A stretch of DNA of 64,000 bases from Rhodobacter aestuarii (GCF_900156655.1 NZ_FTOG01000003.1:62001-126000), one strand, 5' to 3'. Counted from the first letter of the stretch, positions 1 to 9,004 are shown. The notes: generated by a model from the sequence alone, not told the origin. Made by a program: numbers and translations.

Positions 1-2
1 TC

Positions 3-2150
3 ACCGCTGTCCTGAGTGCCGCTGCGGGGGTCTACACGCTGAACCCTTTCAGCACATCCGCCCAAGCCTCCAATATCTGGAAGGCGTTCAAGGGCGTCGA
101 AACGGCCACGCCCGAGAACCTCGCTTGGGTCTGGTTGAATGCAACGATCACCCTTGCGGCGAACGAGTTCCTAGCCTTCATCGCGCGCGAGAATGAACTG
201 ATGCTGCAGGCGCGGGATGGCGCGGTGGAAGCCTTCCTGAAAGCCGCAATTCCCGAAGAGATCACCGCAGAATTCAACGATGGCGCACTCCGCAGCCCGG
301 TGACGCATGAGGCGTTCCAGCCTGCCCGCAAGGCGATCATCGCCTTCGTGTTGGCCCTGACGCGCATCACCCTGTTCGACGAAGAAACCAGCCAGAAGGA
401 ACGCTATCAGCGCGAGTTCGACCGCCACCTGAACCGCGCTTCGGCCTATGTCTTCTCGGCCCATTATGATCGGCTAAAGCCGCTCGAGACTGCGGTTACC
501 GGCCCCGCAACCGAAGCCATGCGCCGCGAGGCGGCTTGGGCGCGGCACTACGACTGGATTCACCGCAAGGTCGATACCGAGCCTGTGTTCTCTCCCGACG
601 GCACCGTGACGACCCCCTTGAAACCCCTTTACCTGCGCCCACGGGCCTATTGGCACGAACTGCTGCGCGAAGATGACGAGGCTGGAGACAAATCCCGCTA
701 CCGCGCACATCTTGGCGATCTGCACCAAACGCTCGAAGACTGGCTCGCCACCGACGATGCGAAGGGGATGAACACTTTGCGCCTCATCGCGGGCGGCCCC
801 GGCTCGGGCAAATCCTCTTTCGCCAAAGTCTTCGCTTCCGAGTCCATCCTGCGTGAGCGTTATAGGGTTATCTTCGTCGAGCTACAGCACATGCGCTCGA
901 TGACAGGGGAACTCCTGAGCGACCTCACGAGCTACCTGAAAAGGCGGCCCCCTTCAAAGGTGACAGAAGGGACGCCGGGGCTCCCCGACAATGCGCTTCA
1001 ATGGGCCAGCGACGAAAACCGCCCGTTGCTTTTGATTTTTGACGGGCTCGATGAACTCAGCTTCGTGGGCGATCATGCGGCAGAACTGACCCGCAAGTTT
1101 ATCCTCAGCGTCCGGCAAATGCTGATTACGCAAAACGCCGAGGGCACTTGGCTTCGCGCACTGGTGCTTGGGCGCAACGCCGCCATCCAGTCGGGAATGC
1201 GAGAGGCGGATATCCCGATGCATCTTTTGCTCAACGTCGCGCCTATCCGGAAACTTACTCAAGATGACCTAAAGCCTCCACGTTACAGCTCACCTGATGA
1301 GCGACGTGATAAATGCGAATTCCCTGACCTATCCAGACTCCCATCGAACCTCACACGCGACCAGCGCCCCGCATACTGGCTCAACTGGGCCAAAGCGCAG
1401 GGCGAAATCGCCCCGACGCCAAAGGCGGTCACGGATGAAAGCCTTTCCGATCTGAATGTCGAGCCCCTGCTTCTGCACCTGCTCATCCTTTCAGACTATT
1501 GCGGCGAACAATGGAAGGAGGCCGCAGAAAACCGGAACTTGGTCTACGAGGATATTCTCGCCAAGGTTTACCGTAGAAACGCGGAAAAGCCGAATAACCC
1601 GCGTGCATGGAGTGAAGACCAATTCTTCCATCTCATGGAAGCCCTTGGCATCGCCGCATGGCGCGGCAATGGACGAGCCGGGACAGAAGCCACCTTCGAC
1701 GCGGTTTGCAAGCGCCATGCGCGGCATCTTTTCAAAGGCGCGTCTGGGCCGCAGGTGCCCGATATGGACAGCGTTATCCTTCAAACCCATGCGCGCCCGA
1801 TCGATGGCCCCGACGCCGGGTTCGAATTCATTCACAAAAGCTTCGGCGAATACTTAGTCGCGAGAGGGCTCGTGACTGCGGCCATTAGGTTGCACAAAAG
1901 GTGGACATCTGAAGCGAATGAAGAGGAGGAGAGCTATTTCGCCCTTATTTGGGCGGAACTGGTTCGCGATGCGGCGCTCACCGCCGCGGCCCTTGGCGCA
2001 ACTTCGAAGCCGTGGAATACGCAACGCTCGAATGGGTGGATTGGTTCAACAACCGTCGCCTGCTTGAACCAATTGGGAACATCCCGCCGGCAGAAGCAGA
2101 GGCCAATTTCTACGAAGCTCTGGAAGCTGAAGCCATGGCCGCGTAACTAA
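3..2150 (+). CDS. STAND/NACHT-type P-loop NTPase, 5' end outside the window, 3' end replaced by IS3 remnant
   Basis: The reading frame is open from the left edge, so the true start lies upstream; the TTG at 135 is only an internal codon. A Walker A motif GGPGSGKSSFAK is encoded near 790-827. A NACHT-like Walker B, LLLIFDGLDEL, lies near 1030-1065. Downstream is a helical region ending in FIHKSFGEYLVARG (about 1825-1870), a pattern I know from the end of the winged-helix part of NACHT/STAND proteins. Such proteins are ATP-driven switches, often in phage defence or regulation. Residues that look native stop at about 1978. After that the frame reads out of frame through a piece of IS3 transposase and stops at 2148-2150, so the sensor/C-terminal domain is probably missing and the protein may be non-functional. 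Whether an effector domain lies at the N-terminus cannot be seen here. Confidence 0.72.
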   Translation, partial: TAVLSAAAGVYTLNPFSTSAQASNIWKAFKGVETATPENLAWVWLNATITLAANEFLAFIARENELMLQARDGAVEAFLKAAIPEEITAEFNDGALRSPVTHEAFQPARKAIIAFVLALTRITLFDEETSQKERYQREFDRHLNRASAYVFSAHYDRLKPLETAVTGPATEAMRREAAWARHYDWIHRKVDTEPVFSPDGTVTTPLKPLYLRPRAYWHELLREDDEAGDKSRYRAHLGDLHQTLEDWLATDDAKGMNTLRLIAGGPGSGKSSFAKVFASESILRERYRVIFVELQHMRSMTGELLSDLTSYLKRRPPSKVTEGTPGLPDNALQWASDENRPLLLIFDGLDELSFVGDHAAELTRKFILSVRQMLITQNAEGTWLRALVLGRNAAIQSGMREADIPMHLLLNVAPIRKLTQDDLKPPRYSSPDERRDKCEFPDLSRLPSNLTRDQRPAYWLNWAKAQGEIAPTPKAVTDESLSDLNVEPLLLHLLILSDYCGEQWKEAAENRNLVYEDILAKVYRRNAEKPNNPRAWSEDQFFHLMEALGIAAWRGNGRAGTEATFDAVCKRHARHLFKGASGPQVPDMDSVILQTHARPIDGPDAGFEFIHKSFGEYLVARGLVTAAIRLHKRWTSEANEEEESYFALIWAELVRDAALTAAALGATSKPWNTQRSNGWIGSTTVACLNQLGTSRRQKQRPISTKLWKLKPWPRN

Positions 2151-2185
2151 CCCAAATAAGCCTCCGGCAAACCCGGGGCGGTTCA
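1979..2185 (+). mobile_element. IS3-family insertion sequence remnant (transposase C-terminus plus right inverted repeat)
   Basis: In frame 2, from about 1979 to the TAA at 2144-2146, the sequence encodes HRRGPWRNFEAVEYATLEW, then WFNNRRLLEPIGNIPPAEAE and a short tail. This is the conserved end of IS3-family OrfB (DDE transposase) after the catalytic Glu region. Fifteen bases after the stop, 2161-2185 reads CCTCCGGCAA..GGGGCGGTTCA, which matches the terminal inverted repeat typical of these elements in Rhodobacterales (TGAACCGCCCCGGG when read inward). The left end, OrfA and most of OrfB are absent, so the remnant cannot move. It joins directly to the STAND NTPase gene, which suggests deletion after insertion. 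Confidence 0.85.
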
Positions 2186-2323
2186 TAGCCTGCCCCTGCA
2201 CCATGATTTATCCCACCATGGCGACTCGGCGCAGTCCCTACCCCAAGGCACTTTCTCGGAGAGGTCCGCCCCCCCCTATCACCTTGGCGCATTGCGACAC
2301 CTTCGGGCCGCGGTCTGCCGCCA

Positions 2324-3046
2324 TCACTTCAAAGTGGAAACCAACATACAACTCGTCCCGGCCACGAATTCACGATCCGTGTTTTCGAGAACAGCATTCA
2401 CGCGAAACGACTTACTTGCCAGATCAATGATAGGATCCGCGAACACCACCGTGGCGGAAACAATCGCGCCGCTCTCGGTGCGGATCTTCACCTCTTGGCC
2501 CGCATCAAATTGACCAAAACGCTCTGACGGGACATCGATTTCGACCAGAAGTTGAGACAAATCAACGATCCGCATCGCGGCGGTGTCTTCCAGCATCTCG
2601 CCCTCTTGGACGGCGATAGATACAACAATCCCATCATGCGGGGCACGTAGATTGAGGCGCTCGAGTTCAAGCTCCATCTCGCGGGCAGAGGCGGCCTTGA
2701 CAGCGAGGTCTGTTTCCCGCCGGTCGCGCTCTTCGGCGATCATCACACGGCCCAGCATTTCGGCCCGCTCCATCGCACGCTCGGCTTGCCGGAGTTCTGC
2801 AAGGCTGCGCTCGTAGCGCGCCGGCATCCCAGCCCCGTCCAAACGCATGACGATATCGCCCGCATGAACCTCTTGGCCTAATTGAACCACAACCTCCTTG
2901 ACCAACTCACGCCCGGAAAAAGAGAGGTTGGTATCTTTGATCGGGGCCAGCAAACAATATCCGCTCTCCCCTTCTTGAGCCGCTAAAGGAGAGGCCAGAA
3001 ACGCGAGTAAAACACTAGTCCGCACGCGTAAATGCCAACAGCTCAT
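2324..3046 (-). CDS. Small HlyD-family periplasmic adaptor protein
   Basis: 240 residues. A Sec-type signal peptide is visible (residues 1-23, basic start, SVLLAFLASP core, cleavage near AA/Q). It is followed by half of a biotinyl-lipoyl-like fold (SGRELVKEVVVQLGQEVHAG, about 44-65), a short helical hairpin (about 75-130, rich in Glu, Arg and Ala), the second lipoyl half (LRAPHDGIVVSIAVQEGE) and a beta-barrel domain. This is the layout of membrane-fusion/adaptor proteins that bridge inner-membrane transporters to outer-membrane channels, but it is shorter than typical HlyD (about 400-480 residues) and has no membrane anchor beyond the signal peptide. It is the last gene of the minus-strand operon. 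Its start overlaps the end of the SecA-like gene by 32 nt, which suggests translational coupling. The role in exporting the giant protein is inferred from position. Confidence 0.8.
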   Translation of the reverse strand: MSCWHLRVRTSVLLAFLASPLAAQEGESGYCLLAPIKDTNLSFSGRELVKEVVVQLGQEVHAGDIVMRLDGAGMPARYERSLAELRQAERAMERAEMLGRVMIAEERDRRETDLAVKAASAREMELELERLNLRAPHDGIVVSIAVQEGEMLEDTAAMRIVDLSQLLVEIDVPSERFGQFDAGQEVKIRTESGAIVSATVVFADPIIDLASKSFRVNAVLENTDREFVAGTSCMLVSTLK

Positions 3047-5000
3047 TCCGTTTTTCCTCGCTCTTAAGGAGTTTCAGCCGCCGATTGCGGCGATGTTTTT
3101 CCAGCCGGTTCCGTCGCCACTCAACGTAGGGGAAATGCACACGCACCGCCAAGGGCTTTGATAGAGACAGTATCCGACTGATCCCCTTGCGCATTGTTTT
3201 TCCGATAATCCGCTTCAATTCGGGCTCATCTAGCGCATGCGCAATATCGTAGCTGCCGGGGTCGCCCTGACGCCCCGCACGCCCGAACAGCTGGCGTTCC
3301 AAGCGGCTGGTATCGAGCGCATCAAGGATGATGACATGCAGCCCGCCAGCATCCTTAACCCCCTGCGGCAACTTAATATCTGTTCCACGGCCTGCCATGT
3401 TGGTCACAACCGTCACACGACCGGCTTGGCCTGCCGTCGCGACGATCTCTGCCTCTTCTTCCAAACGTCGCGCGTTGAGAACGTCATGCGGCCGCCCCAC
3501 TGCGGTCAAGGCATCGCTGACCTGCTCGGAAAGAAGAACACTGGACACGCCGATCAAAATAGCGCGCCCCTCCGCAGCCATCCGGTCGGCGCGCGCAATT
3601 GCCCAGTCCAGCTTCTCCGCTGTGGTCTCAAAGACGTGCCGCTCCAGCATTTTCCGCTGAACGGGGCGATGGGTTGGCACCTTGGCGATGGGCGTTGCAT
3701 AGGTTCCGGACAATTCTCGGCGGACCTCTTTGATCGTGCCGCTCATCCCCGCAAGCTTGTGATACCTGCGGAAAAAGTTTTGGAAACTCTGCTTCGCAAT
3801 CACAGCGCGGTTTGAACTGACCTCAAGACCTTCGCGGTATTCGATGACCTGCTGAACACCCCAAGGCAGCGTGCGGTCGGGTGTCGGGCGCCCCGTCTGC
3901 GGATCGACCAGAACGATTTTATCCTCTTCCACGATATAGTGGACATCTTTGGTGAAACGGTCCTGCGCCATACGCGCTTTGGAGATCATCTCTTCCGCGA
4001 TGGCGAGTGACTTCCATTCAGGCGCGGCATCGGGGATTTCCCGGATCAATCGGATCAATGCCTCGGGCCGCAAGCCACGATACCCCAAAGCATCGGGTGC
4101 TTCCCAAACGTCCTCTGACGCGGTCGCCACCAAGTCTATCGCTTGCCCCACGAAAGCTTGTGACAAGGTATCATCGACAGGTTCGGTCAAAATCAGCGGG
4201 ATATTTGCCTCGTCGATCAGCACCGAATCCGCTTCATCAATCAGCACAAAATCGAGGCGATGCACCAAGGGCCCGCTCTGTTCAAAAACCCGACCAATCC
4301 CCGCAAGCTGCAACCGATAGGCCAAGGGGGAGGCCCGCTCAACACGGGCGCGTTCGCGCAAATAATCGAACACCAGTTCTTTGTTCGCGCAGTAGGTGAC
4401 ATCACAACCGTAGGCCTGCTTTTTGGCGGCAGGCTCCATATCGTGAATGGCGCAGCCGACGCTTAGGCCCAATTGCTCCAAGATAGGGGTGACTTCCTCG
4501 GCATCGCGTTGTGCGAGATAATCGTTCACGGTCACCACATGCGCCCCACAGCCGGCCAAACCATGAACCGCAACAGGCAGCGTTGCGGTGAGTGTTTTCC
4601 CCTCACCGGTCGCCATCTCCGCGAAATGCCCGGTCGAGAGCAGCAAACCCGCCTGCAATTGCGTATCGTGAAACCGGAACCCGCGCGCCCGGAACAGCGC
4701 CTCATCCACGACCGTCATCACGGCCGCCAATTTACGGAGCGTCACCGGGCCAGACGCCAAGGCTATGCCAGCCGCACGGGCTTGGTCGCGCAAGTCATCG
4801 GGGGACAGATCGGCCAGCGAACCACGGGCCGTGGTGACCCGTTCAACCAAGCTGAGCCGCGATCTTTTGGTGCGAAACCGGAGCTTGCGCCATCGGTTCA
4901 ACAAACCCCATTCCCGCTTTTCGCTCGCCAAGATTTCCCGCTCAGGCGGGAACAGAGACAGCGCATCACGCGGCGCAGGGATATCAGGCGCCAGGACCAA
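3015..5000 (-). CDS. Accessory SecA-like ATPase, motor domains only
   Basis: 661 residues with the hallmarks of the SecA DEAD-box motor: Walker A MATGEGKT (129-136), VTVNDYLAQRDAE (157-169), Walker B LIDEAD (253-258) with the repeated DEA of SecA, MSGT (419-422), VVTNMAGRGTDIKLP (531-545) and the arginine finger region FGRAGRQGDPGS (572-583). Housekeeping SecA is about 900 residues. This protein ends about 75 residues after the arginine finger in a basic tail, so the helical scaffold, helical wing and C-terminal zinc-binding tail are missing or very reduced. The start shown is TTG at 5000, overlapping the M50/HlyD gene by 17 nt; no better start was seen. Known accessory SecAs move special substrates. 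Here the operon context points to the 14,183-residue neighbour as substrate, which is inference. Confidence 0.85.
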   Translation of the reverse strand: MVLAPDIPAPRDALSLFPPEREILASEKREWGLLNRWRKLRFRTKRSRLSLVERVTTARGSLADLSPDDLRDQARAAGIALASGPVTLRKLAAVMTVVDEALFRARGFRFHDTQLQAGLLLSTGHFAEMATGEGKTLTATLPVAVHGLAGCGAHVVTVNDYLAQRDAEEVTPILEQLGLSVGCAIHDMEPAAKKQAYGCDVTYCANKELVFDYLRERARVERASPLAYRLQLAGIGRVFEQSGPLVHRLDFVLIDEADSVLIDEANIPLILTEPVDDTLSQAFVGQAIDLVATASEDVWEAPDALGYRGLRPEALIRLIREIPDAAPEWKSLAIAEEMISKARMAQDRFTKDVHYIVEEDKIVLVDPQTGRPTPDRTLPWGVQQVIEYREGLEVSSNRAVIAKQSFQNFFRRYHKLAGMSGTIKEVRRELSGTYATPIAKVPTHRPVQRKMLERHVFETTAEKLDWAIARADRMAAEGRAILIGVSSVLLSEQVSDALTAVGRPHDVLNARRLEEEAEIVATAGQAGRVTVVTNMAGRGTDIKLPQGVKDAGGLHVIILDALDTSRLERQLFGRAGRQGDPGSYDIAHALDEPELKRIIGKTMRKGISRILSLSKPLAVRVHFPYVEWRRNRLEKHRRNRRLKLLKSEEKRNELLAFTRAD

Positions 5001-7146
5001 AGCGCGCCCCCACAGCCGTCACAACGCGCGGCCAATACCGGTTGAACAAAGATGTCGGTGGATGGGACAGTTTCAACTGAACCACCCGCCCAATCGCCAA
5101 ATCCTCTAGCGGAACCTCAATCACCAGATTGAAAGCGGGATTGAGTGCGTAAAACTGATCATCAGGGCTTTCTAGATCGGTCATGATCGGCCCGCCCATC
5201 CGGTCCGCCAACAGCGGATCTGGCAAAACACGGCTCGCATCAGAGCGAACGCTAATATCCTGAGCATCAATCTGCCGGACATCGCCAGCCGACACCATGA
5301 TCCGCGCGCCCGTTATCCCGGACCGCACCGCTGGGCCGTTCGCCTGCGGAATTTGAGCGACAATCCGTCGGTCATCAGGGCCAATGATCCAACCGAGTTG
5401 CTGACCTCGGGTCACCATCATTCCAAGCGCGACAGGTCGCAAAGCAGGCATCCACTCCCCTGCCCGCTCCGCCGTGATGTTTATCGCCGCAATCTGCGCC
5501 TGAAGTTGCTGCAAACCGTCCGCGATTGCGCTCAATTCGGTTTGAATCGCATCGACCAAGGGGATTTCGTTTGCATCCTGCGCGGCCCGCAAACGTGCCT
5601 CTGTCGCGAGTTGCCGCGCCTCAAGCGCCTCAAGTTCTGTGCGCATAGCCTCACGGTCAAGCAGCATAATCGGATCCCCCACCGCAAGAACCGTGCCCTC
5701 GGTGACCGATAGCTCTTCGACAAATCCTTCTGCGCGCGCGTAAACGGCCGCATTCGGGCTTGGTGCAATCACAGCAGAAACCGTTGTGCGCAGCGGCAGC
5801 GGGATCACTGCAATCACAAGAACAAACAGGGCAATAAGAGCCGAGGTGCGTTGCATCACTGTCCATTTCCGCTTCAACGTCTCCGGCGAGGTTGAAAGCG
5901 TCCGAAGAGATTTAAGGTTTGGCCAAATTAACCCACCGATGATCACCCAAACACCCAAAATCTGCCCCGCCATTCCCAGCATATCCGCCAGACCAAAGGC
6001 GATGGAAAAGACAATAACCACCCGGTAAATGCCCGAAGCGACCGCATAGAACAAAAGCCACACCCGTTCGAGCGTGCCCCCTGTTTCGGTATCCGGCCCC
6101 GGATCAATCCCCAAAAGGCGCTTGCCGATACGGCCCATCAACGTCTGTCCGCGCGTGGCCAAGCCGGGGGTTCGTGTCAGGTCACTCACCACGTAATACG
6201 CATCAAACCGCAAAAGCGGGTTGCCGTTGAAAAAGATCGTCGAGATCGTGCACAGCAAGATCGTGTTGAACAGGATCGCCCGCCAGAGCCCCGGGTCCGC
6301 CTCGGCCCAAAGGATCATCGCGACACCTGCAATCGCAAACTCGGCCAAAATGCCTGCCGCCGTGACCAAGGCGCGCGCGCCATGTGAGCGAAAGGCATTG
6401 GCCTGAGAGGCATCAACATAAGGCATCGGCACGAAGACAAGAAACATCACGCCCACTTGGGTCACAGTTCCGCCGAAGCGACGCACAGCCAAAGCGTGCC
6501 CCAGTTCGTGGATCAGTTTCACCGCAGGATAAACGCAGGCCATGATGAGCAGATTGCCCGGGTCAAGAACCCTGTCACCAAGGTTCGCCGTCAAGGGTGT
6601 CCAATAGGACAAAGCGGTAAACCCGCCCCAGATCACCGCAATCGCCCAAAGCAAAAACCCAATTGGGCCGAACACAAAATGCGCGAATGCGGTCACGGCT
6701 TCGGTTTCCAAAACCGCCGAAGGGTTCCAGAGCGCGATCTTTTGTGACACCGGCGATTTCAGAAACCGCGCGATCCATTCGCGGGATTTCTCTGTTTGGC
6801 CTTTCGCCAACTGTGCCGCACGCGGCACCGCATCAACGGCCACAACACCTGCTTCATAAAGACGGGATAAGAGTTCGAGAAATTCATCCTGCGGGGGAAG
6901 ATCGCGTTTGTGGCTCCACGCGATGTCATTCCAAATCTGATCAATCCGGGTTTGCCCATCGAAACGGCGCAAAATCTCGAAATCATCGGCGTGGACCCGG
7001 AATGTCCTGCCCGAGGATTTATCGGTCAGCACATACCAAGGCTTTCCGCGATAGTCATGCAGCGCCACATCGACCTGAGGTCTCAGCCGCGGACACAGGG
7101 CCGAAACCCGATACCAGTCTTCACTGTGAAGCTGGACACGCGCCAT
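4984..7146 (-). CDS. PqqD-like / M50 site-2-type metallopeptidase / HlyD-type fusion membrane protein
   Basis: I place the start at the ATG at 7146, which overlaps the upstream stop as TAATG; a longer frame to 7203 would intrude into the upstream gene. The protein has 720 residues. Residues about 15-105 resemble a PqqD-like small winged-helix domain (VHADDFEILRRFDGQTRIDQ). A multi-pass membrane domain follows with the zinc motif HELGH (213-217) and the later NPLLRFDAYYVVSD (309-322), which supplies the conserved Asp of M50/site-2 proteases. More membrane spans come next, then a periplasmic lipoyl-like/hairpin/barrel module (about 450-720) like HlyD adaptors. M50 enzymes cut substrates within or next to the membrane. 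The PqqD fold is known elsewhere as a leader-peptide-binding module. Together this suggests recognition and possible cleavage of the giant protein's N-terminus while forming part of the export channel, which is inference. Confidence 0.85.
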   Translation of the reverse strand: MARVQLHSEDWYRVSALCPRLRPQVDVALHDYRGKPWYVLTDKSSGRTFRVHADDFEILRRFDGQTRIDQIWNDIAWSHKRDLPPQDEFLELLSRLYEAGVVAVDAVPRAAQLAKGQTEKSREWIARFLKSPVSQKIALWNPSAVLETEAVTAFAHFVFGPIGFLLWAIAVIWGGFTALSYWTPLTANLGDRVLDPGNLLIMACVYPAVKLIHELGHALAVRRFGGTVTQVGVMFLVFVPMPYVDASQANAFRSHGARALVTAAGILAEFAIAGVAMILWAEADPGLWRAILFNTILLCTISTIFFNGNPLLRFDAYYVVSDLTRTPGLATRGQTLMGRIGKRLLGIDPGPDTETGGTLERVWLLFYAVASGIYRVVIVFSIAFGLADMLGMAGQILGVWVIIGGLIWPNLKSLRTLSTSPETLKRKWTVMQRTSALIALFVLVIAVIPLPLRTTVSAVIAPSPNAAVYARAEGFVEELSVTEGTVLAVGDPIMLLDREAMRTELEALEARQLATEARLRAAQDANEIPLVDAIQTELSAIADGLQQLQAQIAAINITAERAGEWMPALRPVALGMMVTRGQQLGWIIGPDDRRIVAQIPQANGPAVRSGITGARIMVSAGDVRQIDAQDISVRSDASRVLPDPLLADRMGGPIMTDLESPDDQFYALNPAFNLVIEVPLEDLAIGRVVQLKLSHPPTSLFNRYWPRVVTAVGARFGPGA

Positions 7147-8963
7147 TAGGGCATCCAGCGCCAGAGGAACATATAGATGGTCTCGGCAATGGGTTTGAGC
7201 CAAACTTCGTAGATTGGCGCCTTGCCCAAAGACAACCGCGCCGTTCCCTGCATCCCGTTTTCGATGTTTGACGAAACCGAGCGCAACTCCCCAAACGCGA
7301 CAAAGCGAAGTTCGCCGTCAATGGTCTCGGCACCGGGCTTGATCCGCGTCACCCCAACCGTCAGCGGCACTTCAGGCGCCGCATCCAAACGCACCTGCCC
7401 CGTCAGCCCCTCGGCCAAACGATCCCCGTCGCGGTTGCGCACCGATAGCTGGAGTTCAATGCCTTGCCGTGGGGCGATCCGTAAAAGCTCCTCACCAAAA
7501 GTCACGCGCGCCCCAAGGCGCTGACGCAAATCCCCTTCGAGCACGAGCCCCGCCGTGCGCGCGACAATGACCGTCTGCTCTAACTCACGCTGCGCAAGGG
7601 AAAGCCGCGCTTCCGCCTCGCTCCGCTCGGCATCGGCCACTGCGGCTTCTGCCCTGTCGCGATTTGCCCGTGCGACTGCGGCCCGTGCAGTGTGGCGCGC
7701 AATCTGCGCCTCAAGCTCCGCAATCCGCAGTTTGATTTCATCATCTTCAAGCTGAACAAGAGGCTGGCCAACGGTGACCATATCGCCGGGAATGACGAAC
7801 ACCCCCTCGATAAAACCATCCATAGGCGCGCTCATCACCCGAAGGTCGGGATCATCAATGACAACATCGGCCCGCAGCGTGTTCTCAATCTTCACGAAGA
7901 AAATCGCAAAGAGCGCGATCAAAGAGACAGAAACGATCAGTTTAAGCCTAAACGCCCGCGGCCCGAACAAGCGTTTCAACCACAGCTTGGCCGCATGATA
8001 GTTGCGCGCGAATGTGCTCCGTGCCGCGAGGTCTTTTTGTTCAAGGATCGGACGAGAAAGCGTCCAAAGCACGGACCATGCCTTCAGGTCCGGCACCTTG
8101 TCTGCGCGCGCCCAATGCAGAACGACAACCTCGTCGATGTCCCCTTTGGCATTCGTCAGCGGCACCGCCATCGCAACGGCATCCCCATGCATTTCCGCCA
8201 AACGACCAATGATCGAGGTTTTATTCTGATCACCACGGTTCCAGCGCACGGGCGCACGCCGCAACTGCGCCTCATGCGCCGCCTGACGCGTGAGATCGTT
8301 GATCCGCGATTTGCGATCAAAACGGGTTTCCCCAGAAATCGCTTCGATCTTGAGCCCCAAGACACCTTGCCGAACAAGGACAACACGGTCACAGCCAAGG
8401 TCTTTGGCACAAAGAGACGCCATCGTCTGACGCGCCTCTAAGGGGGTCTCGGTATCCAGCATTTCGGCGCAGAGCAGAAATGCTTGATCATAGATCGCCA
8501 TTTCCCGTTTTGTCTGCGCCATCGTATCAAGCGTCAGGTGATGCATCACCCAACCGAGCGAGGTCTCAAGCTGAGCGATCAAAAGCTGAAGCCGGGACGC
8601 CGGCATCTCGCCCACACCCACGAGCAAAACGACAGGCGTGTCTAATCCCGGCCCTTTGACGGGCATCGCAATCGCTTCTGCGATGCCATCTTCAGGTCGG
8701 TCCAAGGGCACCAAAACCGCCACATTGGTGGCGCGCATGCGCGCGACGGCTTCGCGATAGCCAATCCGCTCCATTGGCATGGTTTCAGGCACGGCAGCGA
8801 TACGCCCCGCGCTTTCTCCATCCAGACGCAGAAGCCCGACCTCAACGAGGCCAGGCAACCGTTTCTGCAAGTCTTCACACCAACTTTGTAACCGTTTGAG
8901 AAGATCAGGGCTTTGCGCCTCCGGACCCTTCTCATCATGCGGGCTCGAAGCTGTTTGCTCCAT
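7146..8963 (-). CDS. GAF-like cytoplasmic domain fused to a HlyD-type adaptor
   Basis: 605 residues. The first ~310 residues are soluble and look like one or two GAF-like domains (for example DLGCDRVVLVRQ at 188-199 and AVAMAVPLTNAKGD at 262-275). One membrane span lies at about 340-359 (LIVSVSLIALFAIFF). The periplasmic part carries a lipoyl half (MSAPMDGFIEGVFVIPGD), a helical hairpin (about 410-470, heptad-like and Ala/Glu/Arg-rich), the second lipoyl half and a beta domain. This is the topology of a type I secretion adaptor with an enlarged cytoplasmic part, which could bind cargo or a small ligand. Its stop overlaps the next start (TAATG). Upstream, 41 nt separate it from the DUF3467 gene. 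The GAF assignment is by eye and only moderately sure; the HlyD part is clear. Confidence 0.8.
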   Translation of the reverse strand: MEQTASSPHDEKGPEAQSPDLLKRLQSWCEDLQKRLPGLVEVGLLRLDGESAGRIAAVPETMPMERIGYREAVARMRATNVAVLVPLDRPEDGIAEAIAMPVKGPGLDTPVVLLVGVGEMPASRLQLLIAQLETSLGWVMHHLTLDTMAQTKREMAIYDQAFLLCAEMLDTETPLEARQTMASLCAKDLGCDRVVLVRQGVLGLKIEAISGETRFDRKSRINDLTRQAAHEAQLRRAPVRWNRGDQNKTSIIGRLAEMHGDAVAMAVPLTNAKGDIDEVVVLHWARADKVPDLKAWSVLWTLSRPILEQKDLAARSTFARNYHAAKLWLKRLFGPRAFRLKLIVSVSLIALFAIFFVKIENTLRADVVIDDPDLRVMSAPMDGFIEGVFVIPGDMVTVGQPLVQLEDDEIKLRIAELEAQIARHTARAAVARANRDRAEAAVADAERSEAEARLSLAQRELEQTVIVARTAGLVLEGDLRQRLGARVTFGEELLRIAPRQGIELQLSVRNRDGDRLAEGLTGQVRLDAAPEVPLTVGVTRIKPGAETIDGELRFVAFGELRSVSSNIENGMQGTARLSLGKAPIYEVWLKPIAETIYMFLWRWMP

Positions 8964-9004
8964 CCTAGGCCGTATCTTTCACAGATGCCCCCAAAGGCAC
9001 CCGA

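Noticed and set aside
1-2150. Complete defence system (CBASS, Avs or similar) at the left edge
   Set aside because: Only one broken NTPase gene is visible, with no partner effector or nucleotide cyclase in the window.
7147-7203. N-terminal extension of the M50/HlyD gene
   Set aside because: It overlaps the upstream gene, whereas the ATG at 7146 is joined to the stop as TAATG.
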